Assembly: GCF_026262505.1 (NCBI RefSeq)
Contig: NC_067205.1
Span: 12,896,001 to 12,960,000, forward strand
Origin: Trichomonas vaginalis G3
Lineage: Eukaryota; Parabasalia; Trichomonadida; Trichomonadidae
Length of the DNA: 64,000 nt
Direction of reading: 5' to 3'
Positions 1 to 9,242 of this stretch are shown here, in pieces. The position numbers and the translations under genes are program-made. Within the stretch, counting starts at the first letter, position 1, and the number at the start of each line of letters is the position of its first letter. Under the pieces are notes generated by a model that did not search any database, was not told the DNA's origin, and saw only the letters and a program-made list of their open reading frames with translations.

Positions 1-215
1 ACTCGTGTATAGTCTTCCTTGGTAATTTTATATGTAGCTACAAATGGTTTATCAGATTTTATTAATATTGCTCCTTTAATGCATAAACTAGTACCTTTCG
101 AAACAGTTTTTGTAATGAGTTTTGATGGCGGATATACATCGATTGAGTTACTATAACTGCATCCTTCAATGGATATATCTGTTGAGCAAATATTGTTCAA
201 GAAAAATGCAAACAT
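1..215 (-). CDS. 5' part of an unknown, possibly secreted or surface protein (runs off the window)
   Basis: An open frame of about 71 codons starts with an ATG at 213-215 on the minus strand and stays open to the window edge. It begins MFAFFLNNICS, a short hydrophobic start that could be part of a signal peptide. Cysteine-, serine- and threonine-rich sequence follows (for example IEGCSYSNS and SLCIKGAIL). An Inr-like TCACA lies just upstream of the ATG, as expected for a trichomonad gene. The family is not recognised. A surface protein is a guess from composition and N-terminus only. Confidence 0.55.
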   Translation of the reverse strand, partial: MFAFFLNNICSTDISIEGCSYSNSIDVYPPSKLITKTVSKGTSLCIKGAILIKSDKPFVATYKITKEDYTR

Positions 216-217
216 AA

Positions 218-222
218 TGTGA
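218..222 (-). promoter_or_regulatory. Initiator (Inr)-like element of the 1-215 gene
   Basis: On the minus strand the sequence reads TCACA directly before the ATG. It fits the trichomonad Inr consensus TCA+1Y(T/A). The very short 5' UTR is normal for this group. Confidence 0.45.
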
Positions 223-921
223 TTTGAAGTAATATTGAAATATAACCGCTATTTCTATTGAATTATTTTATGTTTAACACACACTATAAACATTTCCAAT
301 TACAAACAATAATTTCATAATTTTGAACAAAAAGCCGTTGCAATGAAAATCCTATGAAACAATTGATTTTTGATGTTAAAGTTTATTTCGGAATCAAAAA
401 CAGAGCTGTTCTTTTCTCGAGGCACCAAATGAACAAAAAACCGTTGCACCAAATGTTATGAAACAATTTACTTTTGATGTAAGAGTTTATTTCGGAATAA
501 GAAAAAACAGCTTCCTGATAAAGTTGCAATTTCTATGATAGAATTATCAGAACTAAAAACATAATTCACTATATTCATTAGTTATTTTTTCTGGATTGAT
601 TCTATTGGATTCTAAAGTTTCTTCATTTTTCTCTTCTTCATGCATTTGTTCAACTCAATGGTGTTCTTGCCAAGTATATTTTTAATTAAATGATGATTAA
701 ATGATTCATGAACAATAAAAATGGATTCATGTCATTATATGAGCACAATCGCTCACTTCCTTTATTTATTGTAAATTGTCTAAAATCAATAATTTTTTTA
801 TTTCAGACTCATTAATCAAAGAAATGGCTACATTGATGATTTTATGGTATTTCTTCTTATTTTATCATATACGAAATAATTTCTTTCATTTTGTAAGAAA
901 AATCAAGAAAATTTAAGGGGG

Positions 922-1340
922 CACCCGTATGTACGTTTATTTGAGAGGAGGAGGATTACCCTCTCAATTTTGAGGGATTCGTTAGTTTATTTTCTCGATG
1001 AATATGCAATAAAATTTGATTTTTACCTTATCAATATACTTCATATAATATACACATGTTCATGTAAAAACTTTTTTCCAAATCCTCAGGAATTAAGGGA
1101 TTTTTGAATTTTAAGAATTTTTTTCGAATTTTTTCGAAAAAAAAAATATTTTCAGAACAGCCTTAACGGCTAAGATTTAGGAACAATGTTAAGTATCAAA
1201 AAGAAAGGAGGTCTGATATAGACAACATATATCGTTGAAGGTTGAAAAAATCTCTAATATTTGAGCCCAAAATTTCAAATTTTAATTTTTTGAAAAAAGA
1301 GGCCACCCGTATGTACGTTTATTTGAGAGGAGGAGGATTA
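922..1340. repeat. Pair of 37-bp direct repeats (922-958, 1304-1340)
   Basis: Both copies start CACCCGTATGTACG and continue with TTGAGAGGAGGAGGATTA, without a visible mismatch, 382 bp apart. The core TTGAGAGGAGGA occurs again near 3515. The purine-rich stretch could be a shared regulatory element or a remnant of a dispersed repeat. Confidence 0.75.
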
Positions 1341-2043
1341 TATTTTTGAAAGGGTGAAACATTATGAATATGTTAATTATATAATAATATGTATTATTAT
1401 AAAAAAGAAAAAATAAAGCACGTTAAAATTTTTCTTTCTTGATTTTTTACAAAATCTACTTAGAATTATGCAAAATATGACTAAATAATTATAAATTTCA
1501 AGTTAAATTTTAATTTTGATAAATAATTTAAATTTCAAAATATCAAGTTCAGTTCGACTATGTATGTAGTAATTCCTCAATAAAGTGCCAAAACCCTATT
1601 AAAATATATGAACATTTTCAACATTTTAATGTTTTTATTTAAAAATTTGATGGAATATGAGCTTCAAACAATTATTATGTAAATAAAAATAATTAAATAT
1701 ATGTATTTATTCGTATTACAACCGTAGTAAGTCGATTCTTCCTTTCTTCTACTGAGGTTTGAATTTGATTTCGAATTGTAAAGAGATTCAAAAGGAAAAT
1801 ACTAGCGGAGAAAAACTACCTCCATGAAAGGGTCATAATGGAGTCAAGTTGTATTTTTTGATATTTTTTGCTTTTCGAGCCTAAATAGGTAGCCAAGATA
1901 ATGCCTAAAAATAAGGTTCTAAATTCTGAAGTTTACATGATCCTCTCGTGTGCACCCTTAACTAAATCAATATAAGATATTTATATTCCTGTAAAAATTT
2001 ATAATAAAAATCCTTGGATTGAAAAAAAAAGAAAGAAAAATCA

Positions 2044-3339
2044 TCAATTCATATTGGAATCATAGTATGAGAATCCCTGAACTGCGCCATCATCGCCAAT
2101 TGCCGGCTGAACGAATGAATCAGCAGCAATTTCACTTGTAAATTCAGGATCGAAGTTCTGAGTGTTGAGGGGATCTTTAACTTGTGGTACGAATGATGGT
2201 GTGTAGTCACGGTTGTAAACTTTGACCCAATCAAATCCTTCGAAGAAAGGATGAGATTTGAGATCGTCGAATTTAGCTCTCTGTGCTGGATCCTTAGCGA
2301 GTAATTTGTTGATAAAGTCGATAATACGATTGTCAAGGCCTTGTGGGAAAACTGGTGGTTCATTGACAATTTTGCCAAACATAACAGCTTTGTTATCATC
2401 GTAGAAGGGAGTAACACCGAGAATCATTTCAAAAGCAAGAACGCCGAGTGCCCATTCATCGATGGCGTAAGAATAAGTTTGTTGCATAATAACTTCTGGA
2501 GCAAGGTATTCTGATGTTCCGCAGAAGGTAGATGTTGATTCCGAATCGATGAGTGATTTAGAGAGACCGAAATCAGTAAGTTTGATGTGTCCCTCAGCAT
2601 CGAAAAGAATATTTTCTGGTTTTAAGTCTCTGTAAACAATACCCAATGAGTGGAGATATGAGAGGGCAAGGCCGATTTCAGCGATGTATAAGCGAGCATC
2701 GTTAAGTGGGATTGTACCGACTTTATCCATATGATAGAAAAGTTCGCCACCTGCAGCGTATTCTAAGCCAAGGTAAAACTTGGCTGGTGTCTGAAATGCG
2801 AAGCAAAGATTGACTAAAAATGGATAATGAGCTCTCATCATAATATTACGTTCGGCCAAAACGGAGTTAGCTTTTCCGGGTTCGTTAATACGTGACTTGT
2901 GGATTGACTTAATTGCGTACAAGTCTCCTGTATCGAGTTTTTGGACGAGCATGACTTTACCATAAAAGCCTCTTCCGATAACAGAGATAATCCTGAAATT
3001 ATCCATTGTTAGATGCTGCATTGGTAACTTGATTTGATTAATAGCTGCAACCCAGCGAGCAACTTCTTCTGGAGAGCCAGCTGTAAATAATAATGGATCA
3101 GCGCCAGCTGAAGGAATAACTTGGAATCTTGGTGTTGAAGCACCAGTTACTATCTCGGCAGTAGTATCTGGTCCCAAATCAATCACTTGCTCGATATGAG
3201 TCTGTTCTTCATCTTTTGAAATAACAATTTTCTTTTCATTTAACGTAACGAAACGCTTATGCCATAAACCTTGATTGGTGCCTTTTTTCTTAAGCCAGCT
3301 TTTAAGTCCATAAAGGTCTGGAGTATCTGTTGAACTCAT
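2044..3339 (-). CDS. AKT-like AGC serine/threonine kinase with N-terminal PH domain
   Basis: This 431-residue protein has a PH domain at about residues 9-105 ([10 protein letters not shown]...HKRFVTL) and a kinase domain at about 115-370. Visible motifs are the glycine loop GRGFYGKV (122-129), the YAIK lysine (K144), YRDLKPEN (catalytic D238), DFG (256-258), the activation loop [12 protein letters not shown] (from 271) and a C-terminal hydrophobic motif ending GFSYY with S424. This is the layout of PKB/AKT kinases, which bind phosphoinositides at membranes. The YRD in place of HRD is usual in AGC kinases. Trichomonads carry many such kinases, so no orthologue is named. The start is the first ATG, preceded by A/T-rich DNA with a TTCAAAA motif. 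All key catalytic residues are present, so it is probably active. Confidence 0.95.
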   Translation of the reverse strand: MSSTDTPDLYGLKSWLKKKGTNQGLWHKRFVTLNEKKIVISKDEEQTHIEQVIDLGPDTTAEIVTGASTPRFQVIPSAGADPLLFTAGSPEEVARWVAAINQIKLPMQHLTMDNFRIISVIGRGFYGKVMLVQKLDTGDLYAIKSIHKSRINEPGKANSVLAERNIMMRAHYPFLVNLCFAFQTPAKFYLGLEYAAGGELFYHMDKVGTIPLNDARLYIAEIGLALSYLHSLGIVYRDLKPENILFDAEGHIKLTDFGLSKSLIDSESTSTFCGTSEYLAPEVIMQQTYSYAIDEWALGVLAFEMILGVTPFYDDNKAVMFGKIVNEPPVFPQGLDNRIIDFINKLLAKDPAQRAKFDDLKSHPFFEGFDWVKVYNRDYTPSFVPQVKDPLNTQNFDPEFTSEIAADSFVQPAIGDDGAVQGFSYYDSNMN

Positions 3340-3872
3340 ATTTTATTTTTTTGAAAAAAAAAAGTTCTAAAAAAAGTTTTCAGGCTGTCAGCGGTATTTT
3401 AAATATAATTGAATGAAAATAATCGTTACATTTCTACAGATATGAAATTTTAATATTTTTTATTATTAATATCATTCTCTAATACATATGAATGATTTCA
3501 TGAAATACTGAAAATTGAGAGGAGGAAATTTTAATTACCGTACCTTGAATAACCGGCGAACCATTCAATTGGTCATAGACCAATTTGAGATACCCTTTTC
3601 AGAGGAATCTAAAATGTTGTTTATATGGTTATTTATATATTATTTAATCATTTTCTTAAATAAAAATCATAAGTTCTCAATTTTTCTTCATAACGATTCT
3701 TATAAATTTTAATGTTTTTACTATGAGTGCTAAATATTATTAATTACTAAATGATTTTAAAAAGAATAAACATATTTTTACTTTGTACGTTAACATACGT
3801 TAATATCACTTCGGCTATGGATAGAGGCCAACAGCGCCTTATTAATGAGAAAAACATTAGCCTCTTATCAAT

Positions 3873-3967
3873 GAGATGGAAGTGTATTCGTGGATTACAA
3901 TTGTGAATTCAGATACACTTCCATCTCAAAAAATGCAATCAAATTTGTATTGAATTGCATTTTTTGA
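3873..3967. repeat. Two adjacent inverted repeats
   Basis: First pair: GAGATGGAAGTGTAT at 3873-3887 with its complement at 3913-3927 (15-bp arms). Second pair: TCAAAAAATGCAAT at 3926-3939 with its complement at 3954-3967 (14-bp arms). The pairs overlap by two bases, so a double hairpin could form. They may be ends of a small mobile element or a structured transcript; the role is unknown. Confidence 0.75.
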
Positions 3968-3997
3968 ATACATGCTATTGGCAGTTGGGTTTTTAGT

Positions 3998-4195
3998 GCA
4001 TTTATATTATATTGGTACTAAGGCTTTTGGAAAATTTACAAAATAAATTTAATATTTTGTAAATGTTATCGGTTCTTACGCTTTTGGAAGGAGGGATGGT
4101 ATTTTTGGAGCATTTATATTACATTGGTACTAAGGCTTTTGGAAAATTTACAAAATAAATTTAATATTTTGTAAATGTTATCGGTTCTTACGCTT
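3998..4195. repeat. 86-bp direct repeat, two copies
   Basis: Copies at 3998-4083 and 4110-4195 both run from GCATTTATATTA to GGTTCTTACGCTT and differ at one visible position (ATATTGG versus ACATTGG). The second copy leads directly into the 21-bp minisatellite, so the two arrays may have grown by the same slippage or unequal-exchange process. Confidence 0.85.
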
Positions 4196-4980
4196 CCTCT
4201 CTTCATCAAGATGCTTCCTCACTCCATCATGCATCCATCATGAAGCTTCCTCTCTTCATCAAGGTGCTTCCTCTCTTCATCAAGATGCTTCCTCTCTTCA
4301 ACAAAGTGCTTCCTCTCTTCTTCAAAGTGCTTCCTCTCTTGATCAAGATGCTTCCTCTCTTCTTCAAGATGCTTCCTCTCTTCAACAAAGTGCTTCCTCT
4401 CTTCTTCAAAGTGCTTCCTCTCTTGATCAAGATGCTTCCTCTCTTCTTCAAGATGCTTCCTCTCTTCAACAAAGTGCTTCCTCTCTTCTTCAAAGTACTT
4501 CCTCTCTTGATCAAGATGCTTCCTCTCTTCTTCAAGATGCTTCCTCTCTTCTTCAAGATGCTTCCTCTCTTCAACAAAGTGCTTCCTCTCTTCTTCAAAG
4601 TGCTTCCTCTCTTGATCAAGATGCTTCCTCTCTTCTTCAAGATGCTTCCTCTCTTCAACAAAGTGCTTCCTCTCTTCTTCAAAGTACTTCCTCTCTTGAT
4701 CAAGATGCTTCCTCTCTTGATCAAGATGCTTCCTCTCTTCTTCAAGATGCTTCCTCTCTTCAACAAAGTGCTTCCTCTCTTCTTCAAAGTGCTTCCTCTC
4801 TTGATCAAGATGCTTCCTCTCTTCTTCAAGATGCTTCCTCTCTTCAACAAAGTGCTTCCTCTCTTCTTCAAAGTGCTTCCTCTCTTCAACAAAGTGCTTC
4901 CTCTCTTCTTCAAAGTGCTTCCTCTCTTCATCAAGATGCTTCCTCACTCCATTATGCAGCTGCTTCTTTTCTTCATCAAT
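4196..4980. repeat. 21-bp minisatellite with an 84-bp higher-order unit
   Basis: About 35 copies of a 21-bp unit built on CTTCCTCTCTTC. On the minus strand each unit reads as seven residues of the form ERKHxxE. Unit types follow a repeating order (LDQ, LEE, FVE, FEE), giving an 84-bp higher-order repeat. Near-identical sequence containing CTTCCTCACTCCAT flanks both ends of the array. Frames are open on both strands simply because the unit is a multiple of three. The minus frame, a charged coiled-coil, has no ATG, and the plus frame (from 4240) is a hydrophobic repeat. I do not call either a gene. Confidence 0.9.
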
Positions 4981-5012
4981 TCCTCTTCACCCTGGAGCTC
5001 CTCAGCTTTATA

Positions 5013-5466
5013 TCATTTTAATTGGATTTTTTGAAATCCACCTGCAGTAGGATAAAGGAGATGTAACTCACGACTAAGAACCTGGCCATATGCTCCATTC
5101 CAGGCCAAAACAGATTGCATAGCCACAAACAGATTGAAATACCAATCCTGTTGCTGCATGGGGCGTCCATATTCCATTTGGAAGACTTGCATCATCACAT
5201 TTGGATCTGTAAGGACTTTGTCGTTGACAAAATTGGGCCTTGCAGGAGGAACTCCATTTGCTACAATGTATCTGGAAGCAAGAGGTTTGTTCATATCCAA
5301 TGGATAGATTCCTGTTGCTTTAAAAGCATTTTCGATGTTTGTAGCTGTGCAAGACACACTACATGCATCAAGGAAGCTGCGAACCATGATATAGCGCAGT
5401 TCTCTGGCGTTCCATACATAATTGATCACCATATGCCCTTGCTGATCGTACCGGATAGTCGCCATA
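5013..5466 (-). pseudogene. C-terminal part of a DDE_1/pogo-like transposase, cut off by Maverick 1
   Basis: The frame encodes about 150 residues. The part reading NIENAFKATGIYPLDMNK resembles the C-terminal region of DDE_1 (pogo/jerky-type) transposases. It starts at the Maverick target duplication GCCATA (5461-5466). The N-terminal remainder lies at 24157-25253 on the same strand. Taking out the element and one duplication copy leaves the two parts in one reading frame, which shows that the Maverick landed inside this gene. The minisatellite follows directly downstream. Confidence 0.85.
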
Positions 5467-5560
5467 AGTTAGTATACAAGTCTTGGGTACGGCGGCACTG
5501 CGTTCCACCTTACCCAATACTTGTGAATTTGACACTTTACAAAGCTGCCAACCACTTCAC

Positions 5561-5631
5561 CTCACTAACGAACTCACTAATGTAAAAAATAAACGTTCTC
5601 ACTATCGTTCTCACTAACGACTTCACTAATG
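5561..5631. repeat. Subterminal decamer iterons in the Maverick 1 TIR
   Basis: Five copies of CTCACTA(A/T)(C/T)G or a close variant lie at 5561-5570, 5573-5582, 5598-5607, 5610-5619 and 5622-5631. The mirror set lies in the right TIR at about 23990-24062. Repeats close to the ends of a protein-primed element could bind integrase or replication proteins; that role is inferred. Confidence 0.75.
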
Positions 5632-5634
5632 TTC

Positions 5635-5919
5635 TCATAAATTTTCCTCAATATCTTCATCATCAGTGTTAACCCTATTGTAGTCATACTTGAAGCCATA
5701 AACTTTCTCTAACTTCTTAACGTACAATTTACATAACTTACCTTCGTCATCGTATGGTTTAATGATATAACTATTTCTATCTTTATACACAGTCAATGAA
5801 AAGTCAACTGGTCTCGGATGTATTTGAAAGAACATGTTATACTCAGGAAGGAAGAATAAATGTTTAAATGTATGTTTGTTATACTGTGGAATTCGAATGA
5901 GTTGCTTTTGTTCTGTCAT
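5635..5919 (-). CDS. TIR-embedded 94-residue protein, left copy
   Basis: The ORF has a proper ATG and encodes 94 residues identical to the copy at 23704-23988 in the right TIR, so every element carries two copies. No known family is recognised. The protein has many aromatic and charged residues, suggesting mixed alpha/beta structure, and an acidic tail (DDEDIEENL). The sequence before the ATG holds the motif CTGAAAATTTTTATTTG that also precedes the HNH gene of this element. A gene in the TIR is transcribed outward from both ends, so it may act early or at the termini. Confidence 0.8.
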   Translation of the reverse strand: MTEQKQLIRIPQYNKHTFKHLFFLPEYNMFFQIHPRPVDFSLTVYKDRNSYIIKPYDDEGKLCKLYVKKLEKVYGFKYDYNRVNTDDEDIEENL

Positions 5920-6083
5920 TTACATCCAAATAAAAATTTTCAGTAAAATAAAAAATAAACTTAAAATTAATGATATCACCACCCTCACACGTATGAAAAC
6001 ATAGCGCAAAAATATATTTAGGTGAAGTGGTGAGATCTCACCTCTTTTTTCACCTCTTTTTTCACCCTCTTGAATTCATTGTT

Positions 6084-6320
6084 TTATAACTCTCTTCCTT
6101 TCTCCAACTCTTCTAACTTCTTCTTAAGTTCAGCAATGTTGTCCTCATGAAGTTTAATCTTTCTCAAAATTCCTTCTCTATCTAATGGTTGCTTTATCTT
6201 TCTAAACTGAACTCTACCATCCTTCATAGTATGAATGTAAAAACCTTCTGGAATAGTTCCTGATTTAATGTATTCTACCAAAAACTTTTGTTTCATTGCT
6301 TCAGTGACTTTAGTCGTCAT
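6084..6320 (-). CDS. Small coiled-coil protein sharing a KDG motif with the 8472-8900 protein
   Basis: The 78-residue product starts at a clear ATG preceded by T-rich DNA. Its first half holds GFYIHTMKDGRVQFRKIKQPL. A very similar block (FYYVSQSKDGKIYVRKRKVPL) lies in the 142-residue protein at 8472-8900, so the two look like paralogues. The second half is a charged coiled coil (LHEDNIAELKKKLEELEKG). The stop codon and last few codons fall inside the left TIR. Function unknown; the position next to the capsid gene suggests a virion or assembly protein. Confidence 0.75.
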   Translation of the reverse strand: MTTKVTEAMKQKFLVEYIKSGTIPEGFYIHTMKDGRVQFRKIKQPLDREGILRKIKLHEDNIAELKKKLEELEKGREL

Positions 6321-6368
6321 TTTACTCTAAATAAAATGTTCAAATAAAATAAAAATAACGTTATTTTT

Positions 6369-6839
6369 TCAGTAAGGAAACGCAGGAGTTTTACGATTTA
6401 TTTGAGGAGTAGGTTCTGGTTTAAATGTTGGAGTCGGTTTAGGAGTTGACTTTTGAACAGGAGTTTGTACTTCCATAGGTTCAGGAGTCATTGAAGGTTT
6501 TGCTTGTGAAGGCGTTGGTTTTGACGTTGGTTTTGGCGAAGGTGTTGGAATTTGTTTAACTTCAGCTACTTCAGTATTATTTACAACATTTGCTTTATTT
6601 CTTTTCAACATCATAACTGCTCCTGCTGTAGCTAGCAAACCTAGTGGGAGACCATATCTTATATAAGGACTTGACCAAATGCTATTTTTGACTGGAGCTG
6701 GTGGAACACCTAACCTTGGTGAGACTGCTCTTTGCCATTGTGCAGCTCGTAAGAAATATTCAATAGGTGCTCCATAATCGTTTGGTAAAGTTTGTTTCAT
6801 AGATGGTGAAGGTTCACGAGAGCTTGATGAAGAACTCAT
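6369..6839 (-). CDS. Membrane-anchored Pro/Thr-rich protein
   Basis: The 156-residue product has a Ser-rich N-terminus, one likely membrane span (about residues 60-82, YGLPLGLLATAGAVMML) and a long tail of TPSPKPTSKPTPSQ-like sequence. Proline/threonine stalks of this kind often link a membrane segment to a folded or glycosylated part. It lies next to the candidate major capsid gene on the same strand, so a minor virion or membrane protein is plausible. No family was recognised. Confidence 0.75.
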   Translation of the reverse strand: MSSSSSSREPSPSMKQTLPNDYGAPIEYFLRAAQWQRAVSPRLGVPPAPVKNSIWSSPYIRYGLPLGLLATAGAVMMLKRNKANVVNNTEVAEVKQIPTPSPKPTSKPTPSQAKPSMTPEPMEVQTPVQKSTPKPTPTFKPEPTPQINRKTPAFPY

Positions 6840-6869
6840 TTTTAAGCTTTAAAAATAAACGTTCATCCT

Positions 6870-8444
6870 TTATTCCTCACTGTTGTCCGTAGCTAAGTTA
6901 TAGTCATCTAATCTTATTATGGGGATGCCATTAGCACGCACCTGAATGGCAAAGCAACAATCCCTCATAAATCCAATAAGTGGCTTTGGTACATTTTCAG
7001 TTGCTAGTTCAATAGGTCCTTTAACAGACAATTTGTATGTTATTGGAGCAGTAGATGTTTGACCTTGCTGGAAGCAAAAGTCCACTTCAGTTGGAAAACC
7101 ACATAAGAAATGTGTGTTGTCATAGCTATCCCATTTATGTTCCACACTACCATCATCCACCAATGACCTCATAACATCTTCATTAAATCCTATCATATCA
7201 TTGTTTGTATTGCAAGCGTTCGCAACCATTTCATAAAATACAGGTCCATATGATTTTTCAGGTTCTGCAGGCATATTTCCATAAGCTCCCATGGAAAGCT
7301 GAAGATATTTAAACTTAGGGTTCTCAAAATTAACATAATAGTTGTCTTTCTTTCTAAATAGTGCCCAAATACTTTTAACATTAATAGGCGTATAAGCTGC
7401 TGTAAATGTTGCACTTGAACTATCTGTATTCTTTGAGAATGAACCGTCCATAGGAATCCAATCCATAACTTTAACAGGAAAACATAAAGCCTCGTTTGTA
7501 TAATGTTCTACAAGTTCTGTATAAATGTTAGGGTCTAAAGAGAATGACTTTGGATGAATGAAACATTCATTAAAATCCATCTTTGTTCGAAATAGTTGCT
7601 GGGTTACAGTTGTAATAGTAACTGTTCCACTAGCTTCTACTGCCTTCGTTATCATAGTGAATGGTTCATTCCATGGAACAAATTTATTTGTCGGTGGATT
7701 TGAATCTGAAGCAAATGCAACTTTAAGAGTTGGATTGAAAGCAATGATATCATTTACAGATATAGATGTGCATTGTAAGGCGTCGCTACTGAACTTTACT
7801 TTAAGCTGAATGTTTCCTGCAAAAGCTGGAATAAATCTTATAGCTTCTAATGGTAAAAACTTTCTAACAGGAATTCTTAAACGAAGCTTAAAATCAAATG
7901 ATTTTCCTGCTGTAATCGGCCCACTAACAATTTGTCCTGTTCTGCATGTTCCCGAATGACTCCATACATCTTCATGTCGGGTCTTTGAGAAAACATCTAC
8001 TTTCTTTATTTGTTCGGTAGTTTGTGAGTTTGAAGTTATATATGCTTCTTCTCTTGCATTGTCTTGAGAATATACGATACGACCATTTGCAAGGATTTGA
8101 TATCCAGCAACTGCATAGAAAGCGTCATCGAAACCAATCCAAAATCCTGGTGGGTTTGTTTTATTGGAACCTGAACCAATTTCTTTATCTGCAATAAATT
8201 GACCTTCCATTTTATACGTAATGAATGTATTGTAAAGGTCCAACATATTTTCACCAGGAGGTGAGAGATTGAATGTTACCCATGTGTTATCTTTAGCAGT
8301 TCCAGGTTGTGATGGAATCTTTGCGTCAGAATATTTTCTATTAGTGTCACCAATTTGAACTGCATTGTCTATGATATCGAAATATGAGCGAATCTGATGA
8401 ATATGCTCTGCTGGAGTAAATTCGTTTAGCTGTTCGTTCTGCAT
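6870..8444 (-). CDS. MCP: Candidate major capsid protein (double jelly-roll type) of Maverick 1
   Basis: The intact 524-residue frame starts at an ATG preceded by T-rich DNA. Length, beta-rich sequence and place in the element fit the double jelly-roll major capsid proteins known from Polintons, which would form the hexameric capsomers of an icosahedral particle. A homologous but frame-broken gene lies in Maverick 2 (37435-39074). The shared pattern includes a block before YGPVFYEMVANACNTNND here that aligns with GDIFFTRMLQASDLDG there. Krupovic and co-workers described such capsid genes in Polintons; the assignment here is by length, context and paralogy, not by a profile search. Confidence 0.75.
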   Translation of the reverse strand: MQNEQLNEFTPAEHIHQIRSYFDIIDNAVQIGDTNRKYSDAKIPSQPGTAKDNTWVTFNLSPPGENMLDLYNTFITYKMEGQFIADKEIGSGSNKTNPPGFWIGFDDAFYAVAGYQILANGRIVYSQDNAREEAYITSNSQTTEQIKKVDVFSKTRHEDVWSHSGTCRTGQIVSGPITAGKSFDFKLRLRIPVRKFLPLEAIRFIPAFAGNIQLKVKFSSDALQCTSISVNDIIAFNPTLKVAFASDSNPPTNKFVPWNEPFTMITKAVEASGTVTITTVTQQLFRTKMDFNECFIHPKSFSLDPNIYTELVEHYTNEALCFPVKVMDWIPMDGSFSKNTDSSSATFTAAYTPINVKSIWALFRKKDNYYVNFENPKFKYLQLSMGAYGNMPAEPEKSYGPVFYEMVANACNTNNDMIGFNEDVMRSLVDDGSVEHKWDSYDNTHFLCGFPTEVDFCFQQGQTSTAPITYKLSVKGPIELATENVPKPLIGFMRDCCFAIQVRANGIPIIRLDDYNLATDNSEE

Positions 8445-8471
8445 GTATTTACTTCAGATAAAAATATCTAT

Positions 8472-8900
8472 TTACTTCATTATTCTCACTCTTCTTCTTG
8501 GCATTCGTGGTGGAAGTTGTTTCTTGACATTTTCAATGAACTGTACATTCTCTTTTGTCTCAACTTCTTTCACTGGTGGGTCAGGGTTCTTTGACTCGGT
8601 TTGTTTTTCAATGAAATTCACGAACTTTGCAATAAGCTCTTGGTTCGTTATTGAAAGTACATCTGGCTTCTTTTCTTCTTGTTCTTTTGGTGGCTCAGTT
8701 TGAACGGAAGGTTTTATATGGGCTTCACCCTCGGTGCCATGCACTTTAATGTTGTCACTTTCTGCATTCGCTAATGGAACCTTTCTTTTTCTTACGTATA
8801 TTTTACCATCTTTACTCTGACTTACGTAATAGAAAGGATGTTGTATTCCTCTTGCGTCATTTAATATAATAGACTCTCGCTCTGATTTTGACAAGCTCAT
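8472..8900 (-). CDS. Paralogue of the 6084-6320 protein, with Pro/Glu-rich tail
   Basis: The 142-residue product starts MSLSKSERESIILNDARG. It carries PFYYVSQSKDGKIYVRKRKVPL, which matches the KDG block of the 78-residue protein at 6084-6320. The tail is rich in Pro, Glu and Lys and ends in a basic run (KKQLPPRMPRRRVRI) that could bind nucleic acid. It lies 27 bp upstream of the candidate capsid gene on the same strand. Function unknown; a virion-associated DNA-binding protein is a guess from the basic end. Confidence 0.7.
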   Translation of the reverse strand: MSLSKSERESIILNDARGIQHPFYYVSQSKDGKIYVRKRKVPLANAESDNIKVHGTEGEAHIKPSVQTEPPKEQEEKKPDVLSITNQELIAKFVNFIEKQTESKNPDPPVKEVETKENVQFIENVKKQLPPRMPRRRVRIMK

Positions 8901-8945
8901 TTTACATCGGTTAAAGTTTTAATTTTGTTTTTTATCTGCAGTCAA

Positions 8946-9218
8946 ATGACTCAGACAAGCCCTACGGACAAGACCCAAGGGGTCATAGATGTTGAAGCAT
9001 TGAAGAAAGAAATTCGCGAGCAAATTTTATCCGAACTGAAGGAACAAAAACAAGAACAAAAGCCAGAGAGACCAAAGAGAAAACTTAGTGAAAAACAACT
9101 AGCTGCATTAGCTGCTGGAAGACAAAAGAACCCACGTTTGCTGGCAAAGAAAGCTAGAGAAGAAGCAAAAGCAAAGGAAGAACAAAAAGCTAAAGAAGCT
9201 GAAGCAAAGAAAGAGTAA
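8946..9218 (+). CDS. Small Lys/Glu-rich coiled-coil protein
   Basis: The start is the ATG at 8946; the frame opens slightly upstream but only with a TTG. The product of about 90 residues begins MTQTSPTDKTQGVIDVEALKK and is mostly a charged helix. RPKRKLSEKQLAALAAGRQK in the middle is a basic patch of a kind seen in DNA-virus proteins. The gene is transcribed divergently from 8472-8900 with 45 bp between, so both promoters share that gap. It may be a DNA- or core-associated protein. Confidence 0.65.
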   Translation: MTQTSPTDKTQGVIDVEALKKEIREQILSELKEQKQEQKPERPKRKLSEKQLAALAAGRQKNPRLLAKKAREEAKAKEEQKAKEAEAKKE

Positions 9219-9242
9219 ATGGTTTATTTTTATCCGAATTAA

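Larger units (their letters stand above)
216..2043. other. Gene-poor AT-rich intergenic stretch
   Basis: No supportable coding frame was seen on either strand over about 1.8 kb. The stretch holds a 37-bp direct repeat (922-958 and 1304-1340) and long A/T runs. It lies between the divergent-side end of the first gene and the 3' end of the kinase gene. Confidence 0.6.
3340..4195. other. Intergenic stretch with hairpins and direct repeats, no gene seen
   Basis: Short frames here lack ATG starts or look like noise. The stretch holds two neighbouring inverted repeats (3873-3967) and two 86-bp direct repeats (3998-4083 and 4110-4195), the second abutting the minisatellite. It lies between the 5' end of the kinase gene and the repeat array. 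Confidence 0.6.
5467..6100. repeat. Left terminal inverted repeat of Maverick 1 (634 bp)
   Basis: It matches the reverse complement of 23523-24156, and the match stops at 6100 (next base T here, G in the other copy). It contains the whole 94-residue ORF (5635-5919), five decamer iterons (5561-5631) and the 3' end of the next gene (6084-6320). Confidence 0.95.

Noticed and set aside
3515-3712. Small ORF after the kinase gene
   Set aside because: It begins with TTG, has no Inr nearby and no credible protein features.
4219-5034. Long frames on both strands in the 21-bp array (plus 4240-5034, minus 4219-4947)
   Set aside because: They exist because the unit is a multiple of three and lacks stops. 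The minus frame has no ATG (it begins at GTG), and the plus frame is a monotonous hydrophobic repeat. Kept as a repeat only.
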